Below, piece by piece: positions 35,907 to 46,760 of a stretch of DNA of 64,000 bases (position 1 is the first letter of the stretch; every line of letters starts with the position of its first letter). A model generated the notes under the pieces. That model did not search any database, was not told the origin of the DNA, and worked only from the letters and a program-made list of their open reading frames with translations. This DNA comes from Pseudomonas putida (GTDB lineage Bacteria > Pseudomonadota > Gammaproteobacteria > Pseudomonadales > Pseudomonadaceae): the NCBI RefSeq assembly GCF_001976065.1, contig NZ_MNAH01000002.1, positions 895,386-959,385 of the forward strand, given 5' to 3'. Made by a program: the position numbers and the translations under genes.

Positions 35907-37343
35907 ATGTCGTCATCTATACGCAAAGCCATCAATTCGGACGCCCTCACCCGCCTGGCGCAAGCCATAGCGGTGGCTGTGTCCGCGACATTGGCGGGCT
36001 GTTCCAGTCATGCGCCGCAGACCGATGCGGCGCATACGCCGAACATTGCCGCGCGCGCCAAGCAGAAGCCCGTCTGGCTCAGCGAGAAACCCACACCGCA
36101 GGTTCCGCAGGATGTCTGGGAACGCATGCGCCAAGGCTTCCAGCTCCAGGACGGCCTGGGCGTCAACCCGCGCATCGAGCAACAGCGCCTGTGGTTCGCC
36201 AGCAATCCGTCCTTCCTCGAAAACGCCGGCGACCGCGGCAGCCTGTACATCCACTACATCGTCGAACGCCTCGAAGAGCGCAACATGCCGCTGGAACTGG
36301 CGCTGTTGCCAGTGATTGAAAGCGCCTACAACCCCATGGCCTATTCCCGGGCCAATGCGGTGGGCCTGTGGCAATTCATTCCCTCCACCGGGCGTTACTT
36401 CAACCTGCGCCAGACCCGCTTCTATGATGGCCGTCGCGACATCACCGCCTCGACCACGGCGGCCATGGATTACCTGACTCGCCTGCACGACATGTTCAAC
36501 GGCGACTGGCTGCTGGCCCTGGCCGCCTACAACGCCGGTGAAGGCACGGTCAGCCGCGCCATCGAGCGCAACGAGAGACTCGGCCTGCCAACCGACTACT
36601 GGAACCTGCCACTGCCCGCCGAAACCCAGGCCTATGTGCCGAAGTTGCTGGCACTCTCGCAGGTGGTAATGGCGCCGGATGCCTACGGCGTGAACCTCAA
36701 CCCGATCGCCAACGAACCGTATTTCCAGGTCGTCGAAATCAACCAGCGCATGGACCTGTCCAAGGTCGCCGCGGTGGCAAACATCGACGAAGACGAGCTG
36801 TTCCAGCTCAACCCCGCTTTCAAGCAGCGCACCACTATCGACGGTCCGCAGCACTTGCTCGTCCCCACGTCCAAGGCACAGCTACTGACCACCAGCCTGC
36901 AGACCATGCGCCCGGAAGAGTTGATCAGCAAGAAGCCGCTCAAACCGGTTTTCGAACGCTCGAACGATACTCAACTGGCGAGTGCCAAACGGAGCTATCG
37001 TGTCAAGCGCGGCGACAACCTGGGCTCCATTGCCAAGGCCAACAATGTCGCCGTCAAGGACCTGCAACGCTGGAACAAGCTGAGCGGCAAGAATCTCAAG
37101 CCGGGCCAGACGCTGGTCATGCAAGACACCAGCAAGCGCAACTCGGGGCGCATCAACACCGTGGTCGCGGCCAAGTCCAAGACCCAGAAGCCGCAGTCGC
37201 AATACAAGGTTCAGCAAGGCGACTCGCTGTACATGGTGGCCAAGCGCTTCAACGTTGAAATGCAGCACCTCAAGCGCTGGAATCCTCGTGTCGGCCAGGC
37301 GTTGAAGCCGGGGCAGATGCTGACGGTTTCCAACCCGCATTAA
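35907..37343 (+). CDS. mltD: Membrane-bound lytic murein transglycosylase D
   Basis: 478 aa lipoprotein: signal peptide ending in LAGC, with a lipid-modifiable Cys about residue 32. A lytic transglycosylase domain follows, with the catalytic Glu in ESAYNPMAYS and the ANAVGLWQFIPSTGR and AAYNAGEGTV motifs. Two clear LysM peptidoglycan-binding repeats lie at the C-terminus (YRVKRGDNL and YKVQQGDSL), plus a weaker, earlier one. The ATG at 35907 is used; an upstream TTG is less likely. Cleaves glycan strands to 1,6-anhydro ends. Confidence 0.95.
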   Translation: MSSSIRKAINSDALTRLAQAIAVAVSATLAGCSSHAPQTDAAHTPNIAARAKQKPVWLSEKPTPQVPQDVWERMRQGFQLQDGLGVNPRIEQQRLWFASNPSFLENAGDRGSLYIHYIVERLEERNMPLELALLPVIESAYNPMAYSRANAVGLWQFIPSTGRYFNLRQTRFYDGRRDITASTTAAMDYLTRLHDMFNGDWLLALAAYNAGEGTVSRAIERNERLGLPTDYWNLPLPAETQAYVPKLLALSQVVMAPDAYGVNLNPIANEPYFQVVEINQRMDLSKVAAVANIDEDELFQLNPAFKQRTTIDGPQHLLVPTSKAQLLTTSLQTMRPEELISKKPLKPVFERSNDTQLASAKRSYRVKRGDNLGSIAKANNVAVKDLQRWNKLSGKNLKPGQTLVMQDTSKRNSGRINTVVAAKSKTQKPQSQYKVQQGDSLYMVAKRFNVEMQHLKRWNPRVGQALKPGQMLTVSNPH

Positions 37344-37348
37344 AAATG

Positions 37349-37374
37349 AGCCCCTGAATTCAGGGGCTTTTTTT
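37349..37374 (+). terminator. Intrinsic terminator after mltD
   Basis: AGCCCCTGAATTCAGGGGCT stem followed by a run of Ts, just past the mltD stop. Confidence 0.9.
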
Positions 37375-37509
37375 ATCCGCATGTTACCCGACCTCCCCGC
37401 ACCGCCGTCGCACAACCGGCACCCCCATCAACCGCCGTCTTTTTCCTGTCCATACAAGCTGTTACTGTACGATCCACAATGCCCAAGCCGCCCGGATCGG
37501 ATTCCTTAT

Positions 37510-39342
37510 TTGAAGCGTCCCCTCCTCCCGCTCCTGATCAGCCTGGCCTTGAGCTCCACCGCAAGCGCGACGATCAGCGAAAGCCATGGTTATGCGCAGT
37601 TCGGCACGCTCAAGTACCCGGCCAGATTTACCCACTTCGACTGGGTCAACCCGCAAGCGCCCAAGGGCGGTACCTTGCGGGTCATGGCATTTGGCACCTT
37701 CGATACGCTCAACCCCTACACCTTCAAGGGCACCAGCCCGGTGACCACGGCGAATTTCCTGCAGTACGGCATCAACGAGCTGAACGAGCCGCTGATGGTC
37801 GGCACCGGCCAATACGCGCCCTCCGGGGACGAGCCGACCTCCAGTTACGGCCTGATCGCCCAGTCGGTGGAATACAGCGAGGACCGCAGCTGGGTGGTAT
37901 TCAACCTGCGCCCCGAAGCACGCTTTCACGACGGCACGCCGATCACCGCCTACGACGTGGCATTTTCCTACCGCCTGCTGCTCAAGGAAGGTCATCCGCA
38001 ATACCGCACCAACCTTCAGGAAGTGTTGCGGGTCGACATCCTCAATCCGCAGCGCATTCGTTTCGTCTTCAAGCGTGCCGGCAATCCCTTGCTGATCCTG
38101 CGCCTGGGGGAGTTGCCGGTGTTGCCGCAGCATTACTGGAAAGGTCGCGACTTCAAGGCGACCACCTTCGAACCGCCGCTGGGCAGCGGACCGTATCGCA
38201 TCACATCGGTTAATCCAGGGCGCCAGATCGTGTTCGAGCGGGTCAAGGACTACTGGGGCAAGGATCTGCCGGTCAACCGGGGGAAGTACAACTTCGATCG
38301 CATGGAAGTCGAGTTCTACCGTGACAGCGACGTAGCGTTCGAAGCGTTCAAGGCTGGCGAGTTCGACATCTATATCGAGCACCAGGCGAAAAACTGGGCC
38401 ACCGGCTATGGCTTCCCCGCGAGCCGCCGTGGCGAGGTGATCAAGGCGCAGATCCCGCACCAGATCCCGACCCAGACCCAGGGCCTGTTCATGAACAGCC
38501 GCCGCCCGATCTTCGCCGAGGCCAAGGTTCGCGAAGCACTGGGCCTGATGTTCGACTTCGAGTGGACCAACCGCACATTGTTCAGCGGCGCCTACAAACG
38601 CGCCATGAGTTACTACCCCAACAGCGAATTCACCGCCAGCGGGCTGCCGGTCGGCCATGAGTGGCTGTTGCTCAAGCCGTATCGCGAGCAATTGCCGGCC
38701 AAGCTGTTTACCGAGCCCTTCAGCCTGCCGCAGACCCAGGGCCAGGGCATCCCCCGGGAAACCATGCGCAAGGCCTTGACCCTGCTGGCCGAGGCCGGCT
38801 GGAAGCTCAATGGCCAGCGCCTGCAGAATGCGGCCGGGCAACCGCTGCGCCTGGAGATCCTGCTGGTCAATCCAAATCTGGAGCGCATCCTCCAGCCCTA
38901 CGTCGAGAACCTTACCAGCATCGGCATCGATGCCAGGCTGCGCACGGTCGATCGGGCCCAGTACAAGCAGCGCCTCGATCAGTTCGATTTCGACATGATC
39001 CTGATGACCCTCAACCAGACCCTTAGCCCGGGCCTTGAGCAATGGCAGTACTTTCATTCCAGCCAGGTCGGGGTCAAGGGCAGCAAGAACTACGCGGGGA
39101 TCGCCAATCCGCTGGTTGATCACCTGCTCGATCAACTGCTCGCGGCCAAGAGCCGTGACGAACAGGTCGCCGCCGGCAAGGCCCTCGACCGGGTATTGCT
39201 GTGGCAGCACTACATCATTCCCAACTGGTACCTCAATTATCACCGCCTGGCCTACCGCAACCGGCTGGCCTTCGTCACGACGCCGCCCTACACCCTGGGC
39301 CTGAGCGCGTGGTGGCTGAAATCTTCGGAGAAAGATCGATGA
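37510..39342 (+). CDS. nppA1: Peptide ABC transporter binding protein 1 (NppA1/YejA-like)
   Basis: 610 aa periplasmic extracellular solute-binding protein, family 5. The signal peptide is best explained by a TTG start at 37510 (TTG-K-R-P-L-L, core LLPLLISLALSS, cut after TASA); upstream ATG codons are out of frame. The SBP motif FDTLNPYTFKG and the ARFHDGTPITAYDV region are visible. It is the first of two similar binding-protein genes in an operon whose gene order matches P. aeruginosa nppA1A2BCD, a permease for peptidyl-nucleoside antibiotics. Its natural ligand is probably peptides. Confidence 0.88.
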   Translation: MKRPLLPLLISLALSSTASATISESHGYAQFGTLKYPARFTHFDWVNPQAPKGGTLRVMAFGTFDTLNPYTFKGTSPVTTANFLQYGINELNEPLMVGTGQYAPSGDEPTSSYGLIAQSVEYSEDRSWVVFNLRPEARFHDGTPITAYDVAFSYRLLLKEGHPQYRTNLQEVLRVDILNPQRIRFVFKRAGNPLLILRLGELPVLPQHYWKGRDFKATTFEPPLGSGPYRITSVNPGRQIVFERVKDYWGKDLPVNRGKYNFDRMEVEFYRDSDVAFEAFKAGEFDIYIEHQAKNWATGYGFPASRRGEVIKAQIPHQIPTQTQGLFMNSRRPIFAEAKVREALGLMFDFEWTNRTLFSGAYKRAMSYYPNSEFTASGLPVGHEWLLLKPYREQLPAKLFTEPFSLPQTQGQGIPRETMRKALTLLAEAGWKLNGQRLQNAAGQPLRLEILLVNPNLERILQPYVENLTSIGIDARLRTVDRAQYKQRLDQFDFDMILMTLNQTLSPGLEQWQYFHSSQVGVKGSKNYAGIANPLVDHLLDQLLAAKSRDEQVAAGKALDRVLLWQHYIIPNWYLNYHRLAYRNRLAFVTTPPYTLGLSAWWLKSSEKDR

Positions 39343-41180
39343 AACCCGCAAGCGCCCTGCTCCTGCAGGCCAGCGCACTGTTGTTCGCAGGGCTGGCCTG
39401 CGCCGCCCCGCAACATGCCCTGACCCTGTACAACGAGCCGCCGAAATACCCGGCCGACTTCAAACACTTCGATTACGTCGACCCGGACGCGCCCAAGGGT
39501 GGAAAATTCCGCCAGGCCGGGTTCGGCGGTTTCGACAGCCTCAACCCGTTCATCAGCAAGGGCGTGTCGGCTAACGACATCGACTTGATCTACGACACCC
39601 TGGCCCGGCAGAGCCTGGATGAACCTTTCACGGAATATGGCCTGATCGCCGGCAAGATCGAAAAAGCGCCGAACAACGATTGGGTGCGTTTCTACCTGCG
39701 GCCCGAAGCGCGCTTCCATGACGGCCATCCGGTACGCGCCGAAGACGTGGTTTTCAGCTTCCAGACCCTGGTCAAGGATGGCGCGCCGATGTACCGCGGT
39801 TATTACAGCGACGTCGCCGACGTGGTCGCCGAAGATCCGCTCACGGTGCTCTTCAAGTTCAAGCACAGCAACAACCGCGAACTGCCGCTGATCCTCGGAC
39901 AGTTGCCGGTGTTGCCCAAGCATTGGTGGGCCAGCCGCGACTTCAACAAGGGCAACCTGGAAGTGCCGCTGGGCAGCGGCCCGTACAAGGTCACCGAAGT
40001 CAAGGCCGGGCGCTCGGTGCGTTATGAGCGGGTCAAGGATTACTGGGGCAAGGACCTGCCGATCAACCGTGGTTTCTACAACTTCGACGTGATGACCACC
40101 GACTACTACCGCGACAACACCGTGGCGCTGGAAGCCCTGAAGGCCGGGCAGTTCGATTACTGGCTGGAGATGACCGCGAAGAACTGGGCCAACGCCTACA
40201 ACATCCCGGCGGTGACCGAAGGCCGACTGATCAAGGAACAGATCCCCAACGGCAACCCCACCGGCATGCAGGGCTTCGTCTTCAACCTGCGCCGCCCTGT
40301 GTTCCAGGACGTGCGGGTGCGCCAGGCCCTGACCCTGCTGCTGGACTTCGAATGGACCAACAAGCAGTTGTTCAACAGTGCCTACGCGCGCACCCGCAGC
40401 TATTTCGAGAACTCGGAAATGGCCGCCACCGGCCTGCCGGACGCCGATCAGTTGGCGATCCTCGACCCGTTTCGCGGCAAGATTCCCGAGCAGGTGTTCA
40501 GCGAGGCGTTCGAGAACCCGGTGACCGACGCCAGCGGCATGATCCGCACCCAGCAACGCAAGGCTTACCAACTGCTGCAAGAAGCCGGCTGGCGCATCGT
40601 CGACGACAAGATGGTCGACGCCAACGGCAAACCGGTGAGCATCGAATTCCTCCTGGCCCAGACCGAATTCGAACGGGTGCTGCTACCGTTCAAGCGTAAC
40701 CTGAGCGACCTTGGCATCGAGCTGGTGATTCGCCGTGTCGACGTCTCGCAGTACGTCAACCGAGTGCGCTCGCGGGACTTCGACATGATCGTCGGCAGCT
40801 TCCCGCAGTCCAATTCGCCGGGCAACGAACAGCGCGAGTTCTGGATGACGGCGGCCGCCGACAAGCCCGGCAGCCGCAACTCCATGGGCCTCAAGGACCC
40901 TGTGGTGGACCAGTTGGTCGAACAATTGATCAACGCCGACTCGCGCCGCAGCCTGGTGGCCCATGCTCGCGCCCTGGACCGGGTCCTGCAATGGGGCTAT
41001 TACGTGATACCCAACTGGCACATCAAGACCTGGCGCGTGGCCTACTGGAACCACATCGGCCACCCCAAGGTCTCGCCTAAATACGACATCGGCGTCAACA
41101 CCTGGTGGATCAAGCCTGATGCGAAACCGGCCATAGAGATCGAAACCAAATTGCAAGCCGACCCTGCGGGCATGGAGTAA
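39339..41180 (+). CDS. nppA2: Peptide ABC transporter binding protein 2 (NppA2/YejA-like)
   Basis: 613 aa, a clear paralogue of the preceding gene; shared segments include [19 protein letters not shown] and [18 protein letters not shown] signal peptide ([18 protein letters not shown]) precedes the mature protein. The start overlaps the nppA1 stop as ATGA, with GGAGAAAGATCG upstream, so translation is coupled. Two binding proteins for one permease suggest a wider peptide range. Confidence 0.9.
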   Translation: MKPASALLLQASALLFAGLACAAPQHALTLYNEPPKYPADFKHFDYVDPDAPKGGKFRQAGFGGFDSLNPFISKGVSANDIDLIYDTLARQSLDEPFTEYGLIAGKIEKAPNNDWVRFYLRPEARFHDGHPVRAEDVVFSFQTLVKDGAPMYRGYYSDVADVVAEDPLTVLFKFKHSNNRELPLILGQLPVLPKHWWASRDFNKGNLEVPLGSGPYKVTEVKAGRSVRYERVKDYWGKDLPINRGFYNFDVMTTDYYRDNTVALEALKAGQFDYWLEMTAKNWANAYNIPAVTEGRLIKEQIPNGNPTGMQGFVFNLRRPVFQDVRVRQALTLLLDFEWTNKQLFNSAYARTRSYFENSEMAATGLPDADQLAILDPFRGKIPEQVFSEAFENPVTDASGMIRTQQRKAYQLLQEAGWRIVDDKMVDANGKPVSIEFLLAQTEFERVLLPFKRNLSDLGIELVIRRVDVSQYVNRVRSRDFDMIVGSFPQSNSPGNEQREFWMTAAADKPGSRNSMGLKDPVVDQLVEQLINADSRRSLVAHARALDRVLQWGYYVIPNWHIKTWRVAYWNHIGHPKVSPKYDIGVNTWWIKPDAKPAIEIETKLQADPAGME

Positions 41181-41184
41181 TCAG

Positions 41185-42258
41185 ATGCTGGCGTATATTT
41201 TTCGGCGACTGCTGCTGATCATCCCGACACTGTTCGGCATTTTGCTGATCAACTTCGTGATCATCCAGGCCGCCCCCGGTGGCCCGGTGGAACAGATGAT
41301 CGCCAAGCTCGAAGGCTTCGAAGGCGCCACCAGCCGCATCGCCGGCGGCGGTGCCGAGGTGTCGGTGGCCGGCTCAGCCTATCGTGGTGCACAAGGCCTG
41401 GACCCGGCGCTGATCAAGGAAATCGAGCACATGTACGGCTTCGACAAATCGGCGCCGGAACGCCTCTGGATCATGGTCAAGAACTATGCCTCCCTGGATT
41501 TCGGCGACAGCTTCTTCCGCGATGCCAAGGTGATCGACTTGATCAAGGAGAAGATGCCGGTGTCGATCTCGCTCGGACTGTGGAGCACCCTGATCATGTA
41601 CCTGGTGTCGATCCCGCTGGGGATCGCCAAGGCCACCCGGCACGGCAGCCACTTCGACGTCTGGACCAGCTCGGCGATCATCGTCGGCTACGCGATCCCG
41701 GCGTTCCTGTTCGCCATCCTGCTAATCGTGGTGTTTGCCGGCGGCAGTTACCTGGACTGGTTCCCGTTGCGCGGGCTGACCTCGAACAACTTCGACGAGT
41801 TGAGCCTGGGCGGCAAGATCCTCGACTACTTCTGGCACCTGGCGCTGCCCGTGACTGCCCTGGTGATCGGCAACTTCGCGACCATGACCCTGCTGACCAA
41901 GAACAGCTTCCTCGATGAAATCAACAAGCAATACGTGGTCACCGCCAAGGCCAAGGGCCTGACCAATCACCGCGTGCTGTATGGCCACGTGTTTCGCAAC
42001 GCCATGTTGCTGGTGATCGCCGGTTTCCCCTCGGCATTCATCGGCATCTTCTTCACAGGCTCGTTGCTGGTGGAAGTGATCTTCTCCCTCGACGGCCTCG
42101 GCCTGATGAGTTTCGAAGCGGCGATCAACCGCGATTACCCGGTGGTCTTTGGCACGCTGTTCATCTTCACCCTGCTGGGGCTGGTGGTGAAGCTGATCGG
42201 CGACCTCACCTACACCTTTGTCGATCCGCGCATCGACTTCGAAAGCCGGGAGCATTGA
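41185..42258 (+). CDS. nppB: ABC transporter permease (NppB/YejB-like)
   Basis: 357 aa inner-membrane permease. About six membrane segments, with a long periplasmic loop after the first and the EAA-type loop in [20 protein letters not shown]. Begins four bases after nppA2. Forms the channel with the next gene product. Confidence 0.93.
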   Translation: MLAYIFRRLLLIIPTLFGILLINFVIIQAAPGGPVEQMIAKLEGFEGATSRIAGGGAEVSVAGSAYRGAQGLDPALIKEIEHMYGFDKSAPERLWIMVKNYASLDFGDSFFRDAKVIDLIKEKMPVSISLGLWSTLIMYLVSIPLGIAKATRHGSHFDVWTSSAIIVGYAIPAFLFAILLIVVFAGGSYLDWFPLRGLTSNNFDELSLGGKILDYFWHLALPVTALVIGNFATMTLLTKNSFLDEINKQYVVTAKAKGLTNHRVLYGHVFRNAMLLVIAGFPSAFIGIFFTGSLLVEVIFSLDGLGLMSFEAAINRDYPVVFGTLFIFTLLGLVVKLIGDLTYTFVDPRIDFESREH

Positions 42259-42259
42259 G

Positions 42260-43279
42260 ATGAACCTGTCCCCTCTCAATCGCCGGCGCTTCGAACTGTT
42301 CAAGGCCAACAAACGCGGCTGGTGGTCGTTGTGGCTGTTCCTGATCCTGTTCGGCGCCAGCCTCGGCGCCGAGTTGATCGCCAACGACAAACCGCTGGTG
42401 GTGCACTACGACAACAGCTGGTACTTCCCGGCGCTCAAGCGTTACCCGGAGACCACCTTCGGCGGCGAATTCCCGCTGGAGGCCAACTACAAGAGCCCGT
42501 ATATCCGCGAACTGCTCAAGGCCAAGGACGCCTGGGTGCTTTGGGCGCCAATTCCCTACAGCTACCAGAGCATCAACTACGACCTGAAAGTGCCAGCCCC
42601 CGCGCCACCCTCGACCGACAATCTGCTGGGCACCGATGACCAGGGCCGCGATGTGCTGGCCCGGGTGATCTACGGCTTCCGGGTTTCCGTGTTGTTCGCC
42701 CTGACACTGACCCTGCTCAGCTCGCTGATCGGTGTGATTGCCGGGGCGCTGCAGGGTTTCTACGGGGGTTGGGTGGATCTGGCCGGGCAGCGTTTCCTGG
42801 AGATCTGGTCGGGCTTGCCGGTGCTGTACCTGCTGATCATCCTCGCCAGTTTCGTGCAGCCGAACTTCTGGTGGCTGCTGGGGATCATGCTGCTGTTTTC
42901 CTGGATGAGCCTGGTGGACGTGGTGCGCGCCGAGTTCCTGCGCGGGCGCAACCTCGAATACGTACGTGCGGCCCGGGCGCTGGGCATGCAGAATGGCGCG
43001 ATCATGTTCCGCCACATCCTGCCCAATGCCATGGTCTCGACCATGACCTTCATGCCGTTCATCCTGACCGGCGCCATCGGCACCCTGACCGCCCTGGACT
43101 TCCTCGGCTTCGGCTTGCCGGCCGGCAGCCCGTCCTTGGGTGAACTGGTGGCTCAGGGCAAATCCAACCTGCAGGCGCCGTGGCTGGGCATGAGCGCGTT
43201 TGCCGTGCTGGCGTTGATGTTGAGTCTGCTGGTGTTCATCGGCGAGTCCGCTCGCGATGCCTTCGACCCGAGGAAGTGA
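42260..43279 (+). CDS. nppC: ABC transporter permease (NppC/YejE-like)
   Basis: 339 aa second permease, with an N-terminal segment, the LLGTDDQGRDVLARVIYG motif that marks DppC/OppC-type permeases, and the EAA loop in ARALGMQNGAIMFRHILPNA. The ATG at 42260 almost touches the nppB stop. Confidence 0.93.
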   Translation: MNLSPLNRRRFELFKANKRGWWSLWLFLILFGASLGAELIANDKPLVVHYDNSWYFPALKRYPETTFGGEFPLEANYKSPYIRELLKAKDAWVLWAPIPYSYQSINYDLKVPAPAPPSTDNLLGTDDQGRDVLARVIYGFRVSVLFALTLTLLSSLIGVIAGALQGFYGGWVDLAGQRFLEIWSGLPVLYLLIILASFVQPNFWWLLGIMLLFSWMSLVDVVRAEFLRGRNLEYVRAARALGMQNGAIMFRHILPNAMVSTMTFMPFILTGAIGTLTALDFLGFGLPAGSPSLGELVAQGKSNLQAPWLGMSAFAVLALMLSLLVFIGESARDAFDPRK

Positions 43280-43280
43280 A

Positions 43281-44891
43281 ATGAATCAGGACAATCTGAT
43301 CGAAGTGCGCGACCTGGCCGTCGAATTTGTCGTTGGCGAGCGTTGCCAGCGGGTGGTAGAAGGCGTCAGCTTCGACATCAAGCGTGGCGAAACCCTGGCG
43401 CTGGTGGGTGAAAGCGGTTCCGGCAAATCGGTGACCGCGCACTCGATCCTGCGCCTGCTGCCCTACCCACTCGCCCGGCACCCGTCGGGGACCATCGAGT
43501 ATTCCGGGCAGAACCTGCTGGAGCTGAAAGAAAAAACCATCCGCCACATCCGTGGCAACCGGATCGCGATGATCTTCCAGGAGCCGATGACCTCGCTCAA
43601 TCCACTGCACTCGATCGAGAAACAGATCAACGAGGTGCTGGGCATCCACAAGGGCCTGGTCGGCAAAGTCGCGACCAAGCGCACCCTGGAGCTGCTGGAG
43701 ATGGTCGGCATTCCCGAGCCGGAAAAACGTCTCAAGGCCCTGCCCCACGAATTGTCCGGTGGCCAGCGCCAGCGGGTGATGATCGCCATGGCCCTGGCCA
43801 ACGAGCCGGAACTGTTGATTGCTGACGAGCCGACCACCGCGCTGGACGTGACCGTCCAGCTGAAAATCCTCGAATTGCTCAAGGAACTGCAGGCCCGGCT
43901 GGGCATGGCATTGCTGCTGATCAGCCACGATTTGAACCTGGTTAAAAGAATTGCGCATCGCGTATGTGTCATGCAGCGCGGTTGCATCGTCGAACAGGCA
44001 TCGTGTGAAGAATTGTTCCGCGCGCCGCAGCACCCGTACACTCGGGAACTGCTGGCAGCGGAGCCCAGCGGCAAGCCCGCGACCAATGTCGTCGGCCCGC
44101 CTTTGCTGGCGGTCGAGGACCTGAAAGTCTGGTTCCCGATCAAGAAAGGCTTGCTGAAAAAGACCGTGGACCACGTCAAGGCGGTCGACGGCATCAATTT
44201 CAGCCTGCCCCAGGGCCAGACCCTGGGGATTGTGGGCGAAAGCGGTTCCGGTAAATCCACGCTGGGCCTGGCGATCTTGCGGTTGATCGGCAGTACAGGC
44301 GGCATCCGTTTTGAAGGCAAGCAGCTAGACTGCCTGACGCAGCAGCAGGTTCGCCCGCTGCGGCGGCAGATGCAGGTGGTGTTCCAGGACCCCTTCGGCA
44401 GCCTGAGCCCGCGCATGTGCGTGAGCCAGATCGTCGGCGAAGGCCTGCGGATCCACAAGATGGGCACCGCCGAGGAACAGGAAGCGGCGATAATTGCAGC
44501 ATTGAAGGAGGTAGGCCTGGACCCGGAAACCCGGAACCGCTACCCCCACGAATTTTCCGGTGGGCAACGGCAGAGAATCGCCATTGCCCGGGCACTGGTA
44601 CTAAAACCGGCGTTGATACTGCTGGACGAGCCGACTTCGGCCCTCGACCGCACCGTGCAACGCCAAGTGGTCGAGCTGTTGCGATCACTGCAAAGCAAGT
44701 ACAACCTGACGTATCTGTTCATCAGCCATGACCTGGCTGTCGTCAAGGCGCTGAGCCACCAGCTGATGGTGGTCAAGCATGGCCAAGTGGTCGAACAGGG
44801 AGACGCGCAAAGCATTTTTGCCGCCCCCCAACATCCGTATACACAGCAGTTGCTGGAAGCCGCCTTTTTGGCACCAGCCACTGCGCAATAA
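43281..44891 (+). CDS. nppD: ABC transporter double ATPase (NppD/YejF-like)
   Basis: 536 aa with two fused ATPase domains. Walker A motifs GESGSGKSVTA (first) and GESGSGKSTLG (second), signatures LSGGQRQRVMIAMA and FSGGQRQRIAIARA, and Walker B with DEPTTALD and DEPTSALD are all intact, so both sites should be active. Last gene of the npp operon; fabI follows 20 bases later and may be partly co-transcribed. Confidence 0.95.
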   Translation: MNQDNLIEVRDLAVEFVVGERCQRVVEGVSFDIKRGETLALVGESGSGKSVTAHSILRLLPYPLARHPSGTIEYSGQNLLELKEKTIRHIRGNRIAMIFQEPMTSLNPLHSIEKQINEVLGIHKGLVGKVATKRTLELLEMVGIPEPEKRLKALPHELSGGQRQRVMIAMALANEPELLIADEPTTALDVTVQLKILELLKELQARLGMALLLISHDLNLVKRIAHRVCVMQRGCIVEQASCEELFRAPQHPYTRELLAAEPSGKPATNVVGPPLLAVEDLKVWFPIKKGLLKKTVDHVKAVDGINFSLPQGQTLGIVGESGSGKSTLGLAILRLIGSTGGIRFEGKQLDCLTQQQVRPLRRQMQVVFQDPFGSLSPRMCVSQIVGEGLRIHKMGTAEEQEAAIIAALKEVGLDPETRNRYPHEFSGGQRQRIAIARALVLKPALILLDEPTSALDRTVQRQVVELLRSLQSKYNLTYLFISHDLAVVKALSHQLMVVKHGQVVEQGDAQSIFAAPQHPYTQQLLEAAFLAPATAQ

Positions 44892-44911
44892 CCTGAAAAG
44901 AGGAGCAACAC

Positions 44912-45706
44912 ATGGGTTTTCTCGCCGGTAAGCGCGTACTGATCGTCGGTGTCGCCAGCAAGCTGTCCATCGCATCCGGCATCGCTGCCGCCATGCATCG
45001 CGAGGGCGCTGAGCTTGCCTTCACTTATCAGAACGACAAACTCAAAGGTCGTGTCGAAGAGTTCGCCCAAGGCTGGGGCTCGAGCCCTGAGCTGTGCTTC
45101 CCGTGCGACGTGGCCAGCGATGAAGAAATCGCCAAGGTCTTCGAAGCATTGAGCAAGAAGTGGGACGGCCTGGACTGCATCGTGCACTCCGTAGGCTTCG
45201 CCCCGGGCGACCAACTGGACGGCGACTTCACCGAAGCCACCACCCGTGAAGGTTTCCGCATTGCCCACGACATCAGCGCCTACAGCTTCGTGGCCCTGGC
45301 CAAGGCCGGCCGCGAAATGATGAAAGGCCGCAACGGCAGCCTGCTGACCCTGTCGTACCTGGGCGCCGAGCGCACCATGCCGAACTACAACGTGATGGGC
45401 ATGGCCAAGGCTTCCCTGGAAGCTGGCGTACGTTACCTGGCCGGCTCCCTGGGCCCGGACGGCACCCGCGTGAACTGCGTATCGGCCGGCCCGATCCGCA
45501 CCCTCGCCGCTTCCGGCATCAAGAACTTCCGCAAGATGCTGGCCGCCAACGAAGCGCAAACCCCGCTGCGTCGCAATGTCACCATCGAAGAAGTCGGCAA
45601 CGCCGGCGCCTTCCTGTGCTCGGACCTGGCGTCCGGCATCAGCGGCGAAATCATGTACGTGGACGGTGGCTTCAACACCACGGCCATGGGCAACCTCGAA
45701 GAGTGA
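44912..45706 (+). CDS. fabI: Enoyl-ACP reductase (NADH)
   Basis: 264 aa short-chain reductase that completes each fatty-acid elongation round; the target of triclosan. The nucleotide-binding [14 protein letters not shown] start and the FabI active-site pattern Y-x6-Y with the later Lys ([20 protein letters not shown]) are intact. An AAGAGGAG ribosome binding site fixes the start. A strong terminator follows. Confidence 0.97.
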   Translation: MGFLAGKRVLIVGVASKLSIASGIAAAMHREGAELAFTYQNDKLKGRVEEFAQGWGSSPELCFPCDVASDEEIAKVFEALSKKWDGLDCIVHSVGFAPGDQLDGDFTEATTREGFRIAHDISAYSFVALAKAGREMMKGRNGSLLTLSYLGAERTMPNYNVMGMAKASLEAGVRYLAGSLGPDGTRVNCVSAGPIRTLAASGIKNFRKMLAANEAQTPLRRNVTIEEVGNAGAFLCSDLASGISGEIMYVDGGFNTTAMGNLEE

Positions 45707-45721
45707 TCTTCGGTTAGCCAT

Positions 45722-45751
45722 AAAAAAACCCGCCTTTTCAGGCGGGTTTTC
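45722..45751. terminator. Bidirectional intrinsic terminator
   Basis: AACCCGCC-ttttca-GGCGGGTT stem with A-run before and T-run after, between fabI and the convergent delta-60 gene. Confidence 0.9.
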
Positions 45752-45797
45752 TATGCCTGTGATATCAACAGCGCCAAATACTTCCTGGGCTCCTCGA

Positions 45798-46760
45798 TCA
45801 AAGCCGGATCCCAAGGACATAAGGCCTGCGAGTGTCGACAACTGCAGCGAGCACACGTTGCTGATCATTTTGCAGATGCAGGTTATAGAGAAGGGATGGC
45901 CTATCGTGAACGACAATCCCCTGGCTGCCAAAAGCCGGGTCAGGAGTACCATCAGGCAAAATACGCAACCAGAAAGCCGTAGTCTCAAACCCCACCCAAC
46001 CACCAACGACAATACTTTTATCGGATTGCACTAATACTGATTTGCAACTCACAAAGTAGCGGGGAACATCGGCGGGAACATCGATGGTGAGGGATTTGCC
46101 CTTATTGAACGTCGGCGAACAAGCGCCATCGGGGGTTAATCTGGAGATGCTCGCAACATACCCCTCCCCAGCCAAAAGGTAATGGCCGACACCCGTAACA
46201 CCGTCTTGGTCAACGATCATGTTATGAATTGTCCTATCCTTCTCCGACTCCCACATACCTGACCGCCCAAAAGATGGATCAAGACGTCCATCCGGGAAAT
46301 ACCTGGCAACCGCCGCGCTCAATTGGTCAGGATCCTTTCGCTCGACATTACCACCCACCAGAATTTTACCATCGGCACTGATGGCCACGGCTTGACCTTG
46401 AGATAGCTGATCGTCGAAGCGGACGTCGATGAATCCTTGTCCACCAAACTCAAGATCGAAATCACTATCAGGCAGCAGACGATAAAGAACGGTTTTTTTA
46501 TCACCGGCCTTAACCGAGCTACTCACCAGCAGCAATATCTTTCCGTCTGCCTGCAAACAACCAGAGAGTCCAACAATGGTATCTGTTCCAGGCAGGACTT
46601 TGTTACCAAAAACCAGATCAGGACTACCGTTCTCGTTAAATCTCGTCAAGGCTGGCTTGCGCCGTCCAGGATCAGGTGGAGCGATCTTGTTTAGCCATTG
46701 TTCCAGTCCTTCAGGAAGTTGGTTCCTTCTTTCCACAAGCAGTCTCTGCCACAACTTCAC
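45798..46760 (-). CDS. Delta-60-repeat (propeller-like) protein, possibly 5'-truncated
   Basis: 320 aa containing several delta-60 type repeats (ADGKILLLVSS, ISADGKILVGGNV, LDPSFGRSG, QSDKSIVVGGW, PDPAFGSQG). The only in-frame start near the 5' end is a GTG at 46760 with no ribosome binding site, one codon after a stop, so the N-terminus may be missing. G+C is about 48% in sample lines, well below flanking genes. No signal peptide. Proteins with these repeats are often large and surface-associated, but function is unknown. Confidence 0.6.
   Translation of the reverse strand: MKLWQRLLVERRNQLPEGLEQWLNKIAPPDPGRRKPALTRFNENGSPDLVFGNKVLPGTDTIVGLSGCLQADGKILLLVSSSVKAGDKKTVLYRLLPDSDFDLEFGGQGFIDVRFDDQLSQGQAVAISADGKILVGGNVERKDPDQLSAAVARYFPDGRLDPSFGRSGMWESEKDRTIHNMIVDQDGVTGVGHYLLAGEGYVASISRLTPDGACSPTFNKGKSLTIDVPADVPRYFVSCKSVLVQSDKSIVVGGWVGFETTAFWLRILPDGTPDPAFGSQGIVVHDRPSLLYNLHLQNDQQRVLAAVVDTRRPYVLGIRL

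Noticed and set aside
37462..39378. 638-codon minus-strand open frame opposite nppA1
   Set aside because: Shadow of a high-G+C gene; nppA1 on the plus strand has a signal peptide and family motifs.
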